Below the pieces are notes generated by a model that saw nothing but the letters and a program-made list of their open reading frames with translations, did not search any database and had not been told where the DNA came from. The position numbers and the translations under genes were made by a program. Below, one piece after another: positions 26,885 through 35,519 of a DNA stretch of 64,000 nt; position 1 is the stretch's first letter, and the number at the start of each line of letters is the position of its first letter. The DNA is from CAZGSD01 sp964528305 (GTDB lineage: Bacteria; Patescibacteriota; Gracilibacteria; UBA1369). The stretch spans positions 160,736 through 224,735 of the forward strand of contig CAZGSD010000001.1 in assembly GCA_964528305.1 (NCBI GenBank), in the 5' to 3' direction.

Positions 26885-28144
26885 ATGAGAAAAAGAACTG
26901 TAAAAAATACAGCAAAAAACATCTTTAAAATAATGGAAAAGGAAAATTGTAGGCAAATAACTTTCCATTATAATGCAAAAACAGGACTAAAATTAATCTG
27001 GGTTGTTGATTCTATACCTGAAAAAAGAGACAAAGACGGAAAACTGACGCAAGAAGTTTCTGCATCTGGTGGAACGAGATTTGCACATAAAGATGCCGAT
27101 ATCGCTTTACAAGATGCTTTGAAATTAGCAAGGGCTATGACTAGAAAAGCCAGTGTCCTCGGAATAGAAGAGGGAGGATGTAAAGCAGTTGCTTTAGCAA
27201 CTACCAAAAAGAGTATGAAGTTTTTGCGTTCCATAGGGGATTTTATTCAAATTCATAAAGGATTATTCAAAACGGCAATTGATTTGGGATTTGTTATGAA
27301 TGATGGTGAAAAAATTGCCTCAAAATCAGAGTATGTTGACTCGTTATCTCACTTGGAAAAAGTATTGGAAAGTCTGGGCTTAACTGAGAAGGAAGTAGTT
27401 ATTTACCTGGCCCTGCTCCCGCTGGGCAACGCTCCAGCTTCGGCTTTGGGTAATAGAACCGGCGTGAATCGTTCGACTGCGCAGTATATTTGCCAGCAAT
27501 TAACTAAAAAGGGCATTATTCGCTCGCTGCAAAAGAATAACACCTTTATCTACAGCCCAGAGTCGCCGGAGAAATTGCTGTATTTGATTGATCAGGAGAA
27601 AAAGCAGTTGGAGGAGAAGACTGAGCAGACCAATAGAATTATTGGTCAATTGAAAGGCATGATCAATCCGCAGGCGGTTTTGCCCAAGGTGAAGTTTTTT
27701 GAAGGGGTGGAGGGGTTGATAGAGATGTTTGAAGATGCTTTAGCAGAGAAAAAGACTCTTTACGGGGCTGCTAAATTGGATAACTCAGTGGACGAGAGAA
27801 TTTTTCAATATGTAACCGATAGATATGTACCGGAAAGAATTAAGCTGAAATTTCAGGCTTTTATGCTTTTCAATGATGATGAAATGAGCAAACAATATCA
27901 GCAGAATGATACTGCTATGAATCGTATCTCTATGCTAATGCCGCTGGAAGAATTTCCATTTGAGTCTAGTTGCCATATTTATGGGGACAAAGTGGCTTAT
28001 TACTCCTGGCATAAAAATGATTTGTCCGGAGTGATTATTCAAAACACCCATATACATAACACCGCTTTATCAATATTCAAGGCGGCTTGGCGATACGCTA
28101 AAAGCGTGCCCGCCAATAAGAAACATCGGGCGGTGGAGATTTAG
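26885..28144 (+). CDS. Chimeric protein: Glu/Leu/Phe/Val-dehydrogenase N-domain fused to TrmB-type regulator
   Basis: One uninterrupted frame of 419 aa joins two families. Residues 1 to ~150 match the N-terminal domain of Leu/Phe/Val dehydrogenases: ASGGTRFAHKDADIALQDAL, MTRKASVLGIEEGGCKAV with Lys88 and Lys100 at the 12-residue spacing of the substrate and catalytic lysines, then IGDFIQIHKGLF. The NAD-binding half is absent. From ~153 it is a TrmB regulator: winged helix LGLTEKEVVIYLALLPLGNA, NRSTAQYICQQLTKKGI, a coiled coil, and a C-terminal sensor domain to FKAAWRYAKSVP. Base composition changes from AT-rich to host-like near 27350, at the domain border. I infer an amino-acid-binding or dead-enzyme head on a transcription factor. 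ATG 26885 is preferred over GTG 26870. Confidence 0.82.
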   Translation: MRKRTVKNTAKNIFKIMEKENCRQITFHYNAKTGLKLIWVVDSIPEKRDKDGKLTQEVSASGGTRFAHKDADIALQDALKLARAMTRKASVLGIEEGGCKAVALATTKKSMKFLRSIGDFIQIHKGLFKTAIDLGFVMNDGEKIASKSEYVDSLSHLEKVLESLGLTEKEVVIYLALLPLGNAPASALGNRTGVNRSTAQYICQQLTKKGIIRSLQKNNTFIYSPESPEKLLYLIDQEKKQLEEKTEQTNRIIGQLKGMINPQAVLPKVKFFEGVEGLIEMFEDALAEKKTLYGAAKLDNSVDERIFQYVTDRYVPERIKLKFQAFMLFNDDEMSKQYQQNDTAMNRISMLMPLEEFPFESSCHIYGDKVAYYSWHKNDLSGVIIQNTHIHNTALSIFKAAWRYAKSVPANKKHRAVEI

Positions 28145-30516
28145 GTGGCAGATTGGGAGGGTTTTTCAAAAACCAAGTAGAGGTAGGATTGGCCTCGATG
28201 TTTAGGAGAAGGGGTGGAAAAAAATCTAGTGAGGTGATAGCCCTTGGTGAAATACTCTTGAGAGAGCTCCACCAAAGCCTTTTGATCGAGTGGTTGAGCA
28301 GGAATTTGTTTTATGGTGATGGGGTGCTTGGGAGACGGTTTATCCAATTGCTCTCGTCCTTCGGCAATAGCAACAACCTTTTCCCTACTTAAACTGGCAG
28401 TATTTTTACTAACAAAACGGGGATCACGGCGAAAATTAAGCTTAAACAGCTCTTTGCTGCGATGATTTTTATCACCTTCAAAAACTATTTCACTGGCGGT
28501 AGCGCCAGCGTGTTCGATATGCCTACTAACAGCGGGGTTGGCCACGGCAGCACTGCCCCAATAGGGCGCGTTAGGGGGCAAATTATTTTCGGCAATTTGC
28601 TGGAGATAATCGCCTAAGCCAAAATCTTTTTGATATTCGCTATTTACATACATGGTACCGATATAATACTCGCCCGGATGAGCAGAATCTGGTTTGGTTT
28701 TAACCAGGCCAATTAGTTTGTTTTGCTTATCCCGTATAGTAATAAAAGTAACTTGGGGATTGCTTAAATCCCTGGTGATATTATCAATGAGATAAGCCAA
28801 CCAATCGGGGTCCAAGTGTGCATAGGACTTACGCAGATTGTCCACAACCATTTGGACATCTTCGACACTAAAGAGTTTAGGCTGTGGATAGTTGCTGGCT
28901 TGAAATAATTGAGAAGGATGATTATTGCGGACTAATTGACCCGCTGGAACGACTTTAACCTGAGCGCCCTGTAAAATTTGATTTAATTCATCTGTTGAAC
29001 GTACTTGAGGGCGGGTAAGCGTGGTTTTGCCAACTAACTCAGCTCCCCGGAGAATAACTTCTGTATCAAATTGCTTAGACTTTTGTAAATAATCGGAGAA
29101 ATTTGTGCCAATAGGTAAAGCGGCCACTTCCTTGACTAGACTGGCAGCGCGATTAGTTACTGCGGTGTAGAATTTGGTTTGATCTAGAGTATGAGCATTA
29201 GCAATGAAATTAGATTTTTTATCTACTAGGGCAAAGATCTCCATTAATTGGCTGAAAATTGGCAAAGCAGCTGCACCATGCTTCTCAGCAATACGCAGAA
29301 CCTCCTCACCATTACTGAGCTGCTGTTCACAGGCTTGGAAAGCTATAAAGAAAGTGACACCCAAAGTTTGGAGATAATAATTAATTTTTTGGCGACTTTC
29401 TAGGGACTGAGATTGATAGAAAACAGCGAAGGTCAGTTGTTGTTTAAGTGGATAGCTTTGGAGTTCGAAACCCGCTTGATCCAATAAGTGACGATAGAGT
29501 CTGGTTAAATTATCCAGATCCGCATATTTGATCACTTTTCTGGCATATTGTTGAGGCGTTTCATTGGAGCGAGGATTGACAAACTCGGTGACATCAAATG
29601 GTTTGAGGCGACTAGCGGTTTCTGTTGTCGAGACTACTGCCATTTTATGTTTCTGAATAGATTGTTTTTGAACAGGTGTAAGCTCGTCTGGAATGATTGT
29701 TCTCAGCAAATAATGCTGCTTAACGCCATCCCTCTCCACGCGTAAGGAACAATAGTCCGTGGAAAGAGTAACAAAACGATCTAATTCGGGATTAACAGTC
29801 AATGATTCGCCAGAATCTCCTACAGCAAAACCTGCAGTTGGGAAATAATAGATTAATTGATTAACTAAATGAGTTTTATTTTTTGCCCCAAGCGGTCTAG
29901 CTTCATATGACAATGGGGCTATGTCACTTCTACGTAAATCAGCAGCCGGATCGCGTAACAGTTGATACAGGTCCGGCGGACGTAAACTCAAAGCATCCTC
30001 AATCTCATCAAAAGTAACCTTGCGATAGGCTTGTAGCGCTCGATCATATAGACATAAATAGCCATTTTCTGCATCTACTCTACTGTCTGCTATAGCTTGG
30101 GGGACGATTTCGGAACGGGATTTTAATAGGAGGCGCTTCGGAGACTTGGAGGCTAAATAATCATTCAACTTTTTAACATATCTACTCAGGACTAAAGGAT
30201 CAGTATCTGGACTGAATCTTGGGTTGCGAATTCTTTTAGAATGGGAAGATTTAGTCTGGACCAAAACCTGGTCGGATTTAGGCGACTCTGCTATAGCTCG
30301 ATGGATTTCTTGGTGGACTTCTTGGCTAATTTGAACAGAGCGCTGCCCTGATCGTGTAGATGAAAGAGACCCAGGAGGTTCCTTAGAGCTTCTATCAAGG
30401 CGGCCATCGTGAACAGTTATGACACCAGAGCCAGTTTTTTTCCTATAAATAACTCGCGCAGGAGTATTGGAAAATTCTGAGGGCGAGAGATTGGCTGGAT
30501 AGTATCGATCAATCAT
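28141..30516 (-). CDS. Large cytoplasmic protein with C-terminal GNAT acetyltransferase-like domain
   Basis: A 791-aa soluble protein with no signal peptide or membrane helix. The first ~130 residues are Ser/Arg-rich and look disordered. I recognise nothing in the middle. Near residues 590-710 a GNAT-like fold is visible: VTFITIRDKQNKLIGLVKT (beta strands), then MYVNSEYQKDFGLGDYLQQI, which matches acetyl-CoA-binding motif A (V..xYQ..GLG), and NPAVSRHIEHAGATAS. The substrate is unknown. The last 4 bases overlap the stop of the chimeric regulator in converging orientation. Confidence 0.72.
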   Translation of the reverse strand: MIDRYYPANLSPSEFSNTPARVIYRKKTGSGVITVHDGRLDRSSKEPPGSLSSTRSGQRSVQISQEVHQEIHRAIAESPKSDQVLVQTKSSHSKRIRNPRFSPDTDPLVLSRYVKKLNDYLASKSPKRLLLKSRSEIVPQAIADSRVDAENGYLCLYDRALQAYRKVTFDEIEDALSLRPPDLYQLLRDPAADLRRSDIAPLSYEARPLGAKNKTHLVNQLIYYFPTAGFAVGDSGESLTVNPELDRFVTLSTDYCSLRVERDGVKQHYLLRTIIPDELTPVQKQSIQKHKMAVVSTTETASRLKPFDVTEFVNPRSNETPQQYARKVIKYADLDNLTRLYRHLLDQAGFELQSYPLKQQLTFAVFYQSQSLESRQKINYYLQTLGVTFFIAFQACEQQLSNGEEVLRIAEKHGAAALPIFSQLMEIFALVDKKSNFIANAHTLDQTKFYTAVTNRAASLVKEVAALPIGTNFSDYLQKSKQFDTEVILRGAELVGKTTLTRPQVRSTDELNQILQGAQVKVVPAGQLVRNNHPSQLFQASNYPQPKLFSVEDVQMVVDNLRKSYAHLDPDWLAYLIDNITRDLSNPQVTFITIRDKQNKLIGLVKTKPDSAHPGEYYIGTMYVNSEYQKDFGLGDYLQQIAENNLPPNAPYWGSAAVANPAVSRHIEHAGATASEIVFEGDKNHRSKELFKLNFRRDPRFVSKNTASLSREKVVAIAEGREQLDKPSPKHPITIKQIPAQPLDQKALVELSQEYFTKGYHLTRFFSTPSPKHRGQSYLYLVFEKPSQSAT

Positions 30517-30589
30517 TATAAATAAGCTTAGATCTGATCATTATACCATAACAAGCATAGTAAATTATAGAAAAAGATTGCGATATACC

Positions 30590-32938
30590 TCACCCCAAGC
30601 GCCGCAGGGGGGCGACCGAGAGGGCTAGTTTTTTGATGCCGTGATGCAGGGAGTCGAATTTGACGGTGACCACGCCCCCCTGCGCCGCTAGTACCCAGCC
30701 CGGGCCGAATTTGTCATGCGTGACGCGATCGCCCTGTTGCAGTGGGAGATCGTCGGTGATGGAGTGGCTGTCGGATGCTGAGGTTGTTGATTGGAGGCCA
30801 TGAGCTGTGCTGGTACGATTTGCAGATGTAGGAGTGGCCGCGCCGCTGGAGTGGGCTGGTATGGATGGTAAATCTCCAGAAAAATCTACCGATTCATCTG
30901 GCAAAGGTCGTATGCCGCGCGGCGCGGCTGAGGCCATGCCACCGAAAAAGCGGCTGGATTCCCAAGAAATGTCCCTGCCCCCCACCGGCTCATCGCGATG
31001 TAAAATTTCCTCCGGTATATCCCGCAAAAATTGGGAAGCGGCATTGCTTTGTGATTCTCCATAGAGCAGCCGATTTTCTGCGTGCAGCAGATATAATTTA
31101 TGTTTGGCGCGGGTAATGGCTACATACATCAGACGGCGCTCTTCTTCCAGCTCTTTTCTCTCCAGCAGGGAACGAGAATGTGGAAAAATGCCATCTTCCA
31201 GCCCCACTAAAAAAACAGTGGGGAATTCCAAACCTTTGGCGGCATGAACTGTCATGAGAGTGACGGCATTATCGCTTTCATCCAATTTATCTATGTCGGC
31301 GATCAAGGAAATTTCTTCTAAAAAAATCCCCAGAGATTCTCCGGCGGGCAGACCGTCATATTTGCCAGCCACGGAAATCAATTCATGGACATTTTGCAGA
31401 CGGGACTCGCCCTCGGCCGTACCATCATCCAGCATTTTTTTGTATCCTGAAAGATCCAGAGCATGTTTGATCACACCGGAGGCCGGGAACTCCTGATTGA
31501 TGGCTTGCAAATGGCTGATGAGATTTACAAATTCTTCCAGGGCTTTGGTTTTGGAATCACGCAGACTTTCGATACTGTCCATTTCTTTTAAGGCCGACCA
31601 AAAACTACAATCATGCGTACTGGCGTACTGCTGCACGGCTTCGATGGTTTTCTGGCCGATTTTGCGGGCCGGCGTGTTGATGATACGCAGCAGGCTGATG
31701 GAGTCGTGTGGATTTTGCACTACGCGCAAATAGGCTACCAGGTCGCGTATTTCCTTGCGTTCGTAAAATTTGATGCCGCCGATGATTTTGTAGGGAATGG
31801 CATAGCGCAAAAAAGCTTCTTCCAGCACGCGGGATTGGGCATTGGTGCGATAGAGCACCACGAAATTACGATAGTCGGCTGGCCCATCGTGGGCTTCACG
31901 ATTTTCCATGGACTGTCTGATGGTTTTGACTACAAATTCTCCCTCCTCCCGCTCATTGTGTAGAGTTTTTAGAGTAATTTTGTCCCCGCCCTCGCGCTCG
32001 GTCCAGAGTTTTTTATCACGGCGCTGAGTGTTTTTGACTATGACATGATGAGCCGCGTCCAGGATGATTTGGGTAGAGCGGTAATTCTGCTCCAGGAAGA
32101 CCACCTTGGCCTCGGGATAATCTTTTTCGAAATTGAGAATATTTTGAATATTGGCACCGCGAAAAGCGTAAATGGATTGATCCGAATCCCCTATCACGCA
32201 GAGATTGCGATGGCGGGCCGCCAGCAGATTGGTGAGTATATACTGAGCGTGATTGGTGTCCTGATATTCATCGACGGAAATGTACTGAAATAAATCCTGA
32301 TAATAAGCCAAGATGTCTGGAAAATCCTGGAAAAGCTGAACTGTTTTCATAATGATATCATCGAAATCCAGGGCGTTGCTCTGCTGCAGCTGGCGCTGAT
32401 AGTGACGATAACAGAGCGCCACTTTTTCAGTGAAATAATTGTTGGCGAAACGATTGTACTCTTCCGGACCGACCAATTCGTTTTTGGCGCCGGAGATGAA
32501 ATTCAAAACAGCTTTGGGATTGATTTTTTTGGGGTCGATTAGTTGATCTTCCAGAATTTTTTTGATCAATAATTGCTGATCGGCGGTGTCATAAATGACA
32601 AAATTGCGATCATAGCCCAGTTGATGAATTTGCCGGCGCAGTATGCGCACGCAGATGGAGTGAAAGGTGCCGATATTGGGCGCGAAAGTAGCGCTGTTTT
32701 CACCCAGCAGGCGTAGGACGCGCTCTTTCATTTCATTGGCGGCTTTGTTGGTGAAAGTGACGGCCAGGATGCGCCCGGGCTCGACGCCCAGATGCTTGAT
32801 CTGATAGGCGATGCGGGTGGTGAGTGCGCTGGTTTTGCCAGAACCGGCGCCGGCCAATACCAATAGCGGACCAGTGGCCTGTAAAACCACTTCTTTTTGC
32901 ATATCATTGAGATTTTTCAGCATATCGGAGTCGGGCAT
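30590..32938 (-). CDS. pcrA: UvrD/PcrA-type superfamily 1 DNA helicase
   Basis: A 3'-5' helicase of repair and replication. It shows motif Ia/Q (LNDMQKEVVLQATGPLL), Walker A AGAGSGKTSALTTRI, VDEYQDTNHAQYILTN, GDSDQSIYAFRGA, LEQNYRSTQ, VTLMTVHAAKGLEFPTVFL and YVAITRAKHKLYL. The end is the PcrA-type C-terminal domain (GDRVTHDKFGPGWV...VKFDSLHHGIKKL). The frame is open upstream to 33022, but that extension runs into the structured repeat at 33016-33160. I therefore start at the ATG at 32938 (MPDSDMLKNLN) or 32923. Length about 782 aa is normal. Confidence 0.95.
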   Translation of the reverse strand: MPDSDMLKNLNDMQKEVVLQATGPLLVLAGAGSGKTSALTTRIAYQIKHLGVEPGRILAVTFTNKAANEMKERVLRLLGENSATFAPNIGTFHSICVRILRRQIHQLGYDRNFVIYDTADQQLLIKKILEDQLIDPKKINPKAVLNFISGAKNELVGPEEYNRFANNYFTEKVALCYRHYQRQLQQSNALDFDDIIMKTVQLFQDFPDILAYYQDLFQYISVDEYQDTNHAQYILTNLLAARHRNLCVIGDSDQSIYAFRGANIQNILNFEKDYPEAKVVFLEQNYRSTQIILDAAHHVIVKNTQRRDKKLWTEREGGDKITLKTLHNEREEGEFVVKTIRQSMENREAHDGPADYRNFVVLYRTNAQSRVLEEAFLRYAIPYKIIGGIKFYERKEIRDLVAYLRVVQNPHDSISLLRIINTPARKIGQKTIEAVQQYASTHDCSFWSALKEMDSIESLRDSKTKALEEFVNLISHLQAINQEFPASGVIKHALDLSGYKKMLDDGTAEGESRLQNVHELISVAGKYDGLPAGESLGIFLEEISLIADIDKLDESDNAVTLMTVHAAKGLEFPTVFLVGLEDGIFPHSRSLLERKELEEERRLMYVAITRAKHKLYLLHAENRLLYGESQSNAASQFLRDIPEEILHRDEPVGGRDISWESSRFFGGMASAAPRGIRPLPDESVDFSGDLPSIPAHSSGAATPTSANRTSTAHGLQSTTSASDSHSITDDLPLQQGDRVTHDKFGPGWVLAAQGGVVTVKFDSLHHGIKKLALSVAPLRRLG

Positions 32939-33015
32939 GAGTAAAGAAAAAGAAAGATGCCCGGTTAGTATAGAAGAGCGGGGGTGGAGAAGGAAGTCTT
33001 TTTCTACACCGAAGC

Positions 33016-33160
33016 CGCCCAAACCAGGCTAGTGCTGCTCCCGGGCACGCTCGGCCGCCCCAGCGGCGGCCTCGCTATTGCTGCGGTGGGCTGCCGCTTC
33101 GCGGACCAGGCCAGCCCACCTTCGCAAATGCCCGGGAGCAGCACTAGCCTGGTTTGGGCG
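33016..33160 (-). repeat. Structured repeat element, copy A
   Basis: Perfect 32-bp inverted arms (33016-33047 and 33129-33160) enclose an ~81-base core shared with copies B and C. Read on the minus strand, the core has a helix GGTGGGCTG/CAGCCCACC holding the mini-hairpin CCGC-GAA-GCGG. A linker containing AGCAATAGCGA follows, then a hairpin GGCCGCC-GCTGG-GGCGGCC. The arms are unrelated to those of the other copies beyond the innermost bases. The core orientation is the same as that of the flanking L,D-transpeptidase and helicase genes. Confidence 0.88.
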
Positions 33161-33191
33161 CTCGCTTTTTCTAAATAAAGAACCAGCTTCC

Positions 33192-34232
33192 TCACCACAC
33201 TATATCCAGTGGCGTGCCGACGTCGGCGAATTGATAGGTGAAATCAGCGTCATCTGGTAGCAATCTGATGCAGCCGTGGCTGCGGGGGCTGCCGATGTGA
33301 TTCCAGGCTTCGCGCCAAAAAACGCCGCGGTCATTGGCCAGGCTGGGTAGAGCGTGTATGCCGTAGCCGCCTTTGCGGAATTGCATAAATTTGGGCATGA
33401 TGTAGTGAGGGTAGGTGCCGGCCACGCGCACATCCTGTTTGAATTGAATTTTATAGCTGCCGCGTGGAGTCGGAGTGGCGCGCTTGCCGCTGGAGACGGG
33501 AAAAGTTTTGATTATTGTTTCACCTAATTGCAAATACATTTTCTGCTCGGACAAATCTACTCGGATTTTTTTACCGCCGGCCAGTTTTGGGTCCAGCAGA
33601 TTGAGACTCATCGGTAGATCTTTGCTGTAGCGGTAAATGTCACTATTGATATCGGGCTGGCCAACATTGATGTCAAAACTGAATTCGGCACTCTTATCCA
33701 TCCAGGTGACGCCCTCTACCACTGGCGCTAGATATTCACGATAGATACCGGGTTCTGCCGGAGCGTGGGCTAGGAATTCAAATTCGGCTATCTCACCTGG
33801 TTCGACACGAAGACTTTTCATTTTGATGCGACTCCCACCCAGCCACTGAGTCTGACCGAAAACCAGCGGGGCGAAAAAAGCGCTCTCACGGTCGCGACTA
33901 CGGGCTGTGCCCAGATAGACGGGTGGCTGGGTGCCACAACCACTCAGGTCACTAAACCATGGGACAGTGCCGGTGTTTTTGACTGTGATATTGCCCTGAA
34001 AAAGCTGATTGGGTTCGACCTGTCCAGGCATGACGATAGACTGCAACTGACCGGAGTAGACAGGCGTGATGCCGCTGTCGACCAGACAGGATAGAGTCAT
34101 ACGATCGACAGTGTCCAGCACCTGAGCTTTTAAAAGAAAAGCCTGCCTGGACAGTGGCGGACAGATGGTGACAAGAGCTGTCAGGACAAGGGCGGACAGT
34201 AGTAATGGAAGAAAATATTTTTTAGTGCGCAT
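33192..34232 (-). CDS. L,D-transpeptidase (YkuD domain), secreted
   Basis: It would cross-link peptidoglycan by 3-3 bonds or attach proteins to it. The N-terminus is a signal/anchor (about residues 8-26, LPLLLSALVLTALVTICPP). An Ig-like middle domain follows (about 50-190, NITVKNTGTVPWFS). The C-terminal YkuD domain shows RVDLSEQKMYLQLGE, TPTPRGSYKIQ, YGIHALPSL and the catalytic GSPRSHGCIRLLPDDA with its Cys. At 346 aa it is complete, ending 10 residues after VGTPLDIVW-type strand. It is divergent from the toxin-antitoxin genes and upstream of the helicase, separated from it by structured repeat A. Confidence 0.94.
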   Translation of the reverse strand: MRTKKYFLPLLLSALVLTALVTICPPLSRQAFLLKAQVLDTVDRMTLSCLVDSGITPVYSGQLQSIVMPGQVEPNQLFQGNITVKNTGTVPWFSDLSGCGTQPPVYLGTARSRDRESAFFAPLVFGQTQWLGGSRIKMKSLRVEPGEIAEFEFLAHAPAEPGIYREYLAPVVEGVTWMDKSAEFSFDINVGQPDINSDIYRYSKDLPMSLNLLDPKLAGGKKIRVDLSEQKMYLQLGETIIKTFPVSSGKRATPTPRGSYKIQFKQDVRVAGTYPHYIMPKFMQFRKGGYGIHALPSLANDRGVFWREAWNHIGSPRSHGCIRLLPDDADFTYQFADVGTPLDIVW

Positions 34233-34299
34233 ATTTTTGTTTTTGACAAATCATGTAATTATAACATAATTTGTCTTTTAAACAAAATCCAATCTCCGA

Positions 34300-34430
34300 G
34301 AATCAGTACTGCGGCTGGCAGGCATTTGCGGAGGTGTTTTGGCCAGGTCCGCGAAGCGGCAAAACACCGTAGCAATAGTGAGGCCGCCGCTGGGGCGGCC
34401 GAGCGTGCCTGCCAGTTGCAGTACTGATTC
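34300..34430 (+). repeat. Structured repeat element, copy B
   Basis: Arms at 34300-34324 and 34406-34430 pair over 25 bases, with two G-U pairs if read as plus-strand RNA (GCGGC against GTTGC). The core helix is GGTGTTTTG (34333-34341) with CAAAACACC (34360-34368): three base pairs differ from copies A and C, each with the matching change on the other side. The terminal hairpin GGCCGCC-GCTGG-GGCGGCC (34382-34400) is identical. It lies upstream of the toxin-antitoxin genes, in the same orientation. Confidence 0.88.
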
Positions 34431-34457
34431 GTCCTTGTATTTACTGAATTTCTGAAT

Positions 34458-34472
34458 TACAGTATTACTGTA
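34458..34472. promoter_or_regulatory. Probable autoregulatory operator of the toxin-antitoxin pair
   Basis: TACAGTA (34458-34464) and TACTGTA (34466-34472) are a perfect inverted repeat with one base between, 13 bases before the antitoxin ATG. AbrB-type antitoxins usually bind such sites at their own promoter. Confidence 0.6.
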
Positions 34473-34485
34473 GTAATAAATTTTT

Positions 34486-34722
34486 ATGGAAACTGAGCAG
34501 ATTTTGGAAATATCAGAGCGGGGGCAGATTACTATTCCGAAAAAGATTCGGGGGCTTTTGAAAGGGCAATTTATTACCTTGAAAGTTGTGAAGGATCAGG
34601 TGATTTTGAGTCCCTTGCAAACAGTGGATAGATTTTTGGATGAATTGGATGAAAGGCATGATGACTGGAAAAAACATGGTGGGACGAGTTTGGCTGAAAT
34701 AAAAGATAAATATGAGCTCTAA
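34486..34722 (+). CDS. AbrB/SpoVT-fold antitoxin
   Basis: A 78-aa protein whose first 45 residues are a swapped-hairpin AbrB domain (EISERGQITIPKKIRGLL, VVKDQVILSPL). The acidic and basic C-terminus (FLDELDERHDDWKKHG) would wrap the toxin. It should neutralise the RelE-like toxin encoded next and repress the pair through the inverted repeat at 34458-34472. Its stop overlaps the toxin start by 11 bases, a common arrangement in type II systems. Confidence 0.88.
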   Translation: METEQILEISERGQITIPKKIRGLLKGQFITLKVVKDQVILSPLQTVDRFLDELDERHDDWKKHGGTSLAEIKDKYEL

Positions 34723-34996
34723 ACAGCAATACAAAATACAATTTTCCCGTCCTGCAGAAAAAGATTTTGCTAAATTGGATAAAGCGGTTCAGAGATTTTT
34801 GTGGAGGAAATTAGCGGCAATGGAAAAAAGAGCCGATCCCTTGAAGGGCGCGGCAAAATTAGTGAATCAGAGGGATTTGTGGCGTTGGCGTTTTGGAGAT
34901 TATCGGGTGATTTTTGCTGTGGATAGAAAAGGACGAGTGGTGATATTGGTGGTACTGAGAGTGGGGCACAGGAGAGAGGTTTATGCAAAGCAATAA
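34712..34996 (+). CDS. RelE/ParE-family toxin
   Basis: A 94-aa basic protein with the RelE fold: YKIQFSRPAEKDFAKLD, helix VQRFLWRKLAAMEKR, then the strands LWRWRFGDYRVIFAVDRK and VVILVVLRVGHRREVY. RelE toxins cut mRNA in the ribosomal A site; ParE toxins poison gyrase. The RWRFGDYRV and GHRREVY blocks favour RelE. Its start lies inside the antitoxin gene (11-base overlap), so the two are translationally coupled. Confidence 0.9.
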   Translation: MSSKQQYKIQFSRPAEKDFAKLDKAVQRFLWRKLAAMEKRADPLKGAAKLVNQRDLWRWRFGDYRVIFAVDRKGRVVILVVLRVGHRREVYAKQ

Positions 34997-35023
34997 TCAG
35001 AGTAGCCGCGTGTGCACAAGCGT

Positions 35024-35425
35024 CTATGACTTGCTTGTTGCAGCACTAGGTATAGCTTTTAAAAGACTGGCTTTAATACCGCTACTAGTCTTATCTATAT
35101 TAGGCATATACTCCGTCAGATAGGTCATATACTCCTCCAGCCATTGGCGTAACTGGTTTATGCGCTCTGGAGTGAGCACTCTTAGAGATGGGTCTGTTAC
35201 CTGGCCATTTTCCATAGCTGTTAAAAACTCGCCTATCTTATCCACATCGCTGACGCTTAAGGCGTTATCGGCGAGATAGTCAAGCCGATCTTCCAGCTTA
35301 TTATAGCCATAGGCTATTAATTCAGAGTAGAGCACAACCAATGGGTGGCGGCCTGGTATAAATTCTGATGTGGTCATGATGTCCAGGCCGTCGTCCAGGC
35401 CGTCAGGGGCATTTGTATTACTCAT
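35024..35425 (-). CDS. Hypothetical protein
   Basis: No family recognised. The 133-aa product has no signal peptide or membrane helix. It is acidic at the start (DGLDDGLDIM) and helix-rich (LVVLYSELIAYGYNKLEDRL, INQLRQWLEEYMTYLTEYM), so it is probably a small cytoplasmic helical protein. It converges on the toxin gene with a 27-base gap and lies downstream of nrdR on the same strand, 94 bases away. Confidence 0.65.
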   Translation of the reverse strand: MSNTNAPDGLDDGLDIMTTSEFIPGRHPLVVLYSELIAYGYNKLEDRLDYLADNALSVSDVDKIGEFLTAMENGQVTDPSLRVLTPERINQLRQWLEEYMTYLTEYMPNIDKTSSGIKASLLKAIPSAATSKS

Positions 35426-35519
35426 CTTTGGAAAAATTATAACGGGCGCATTATAAACACCGCGTTGTCAAAACGCAATATTGTTTTCCCGCTTAGTTCG
35501 ATATACCTTTCGAGCAAAG

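Noticed and set aside
32939..33022. Longer N-terminus for the helicase
   Set aside because: The extension runs into structured repeat A and lacks conservation; ATG 32938 precedes the first helicase motif.
33078..33260. Open frames in the structured repeats (also 47276-47548, 47445-47636)
   Set aside because: They arise from the conserved core of copies A and C, which folds on itself and differs by paired changes; copy B breaks the frame.
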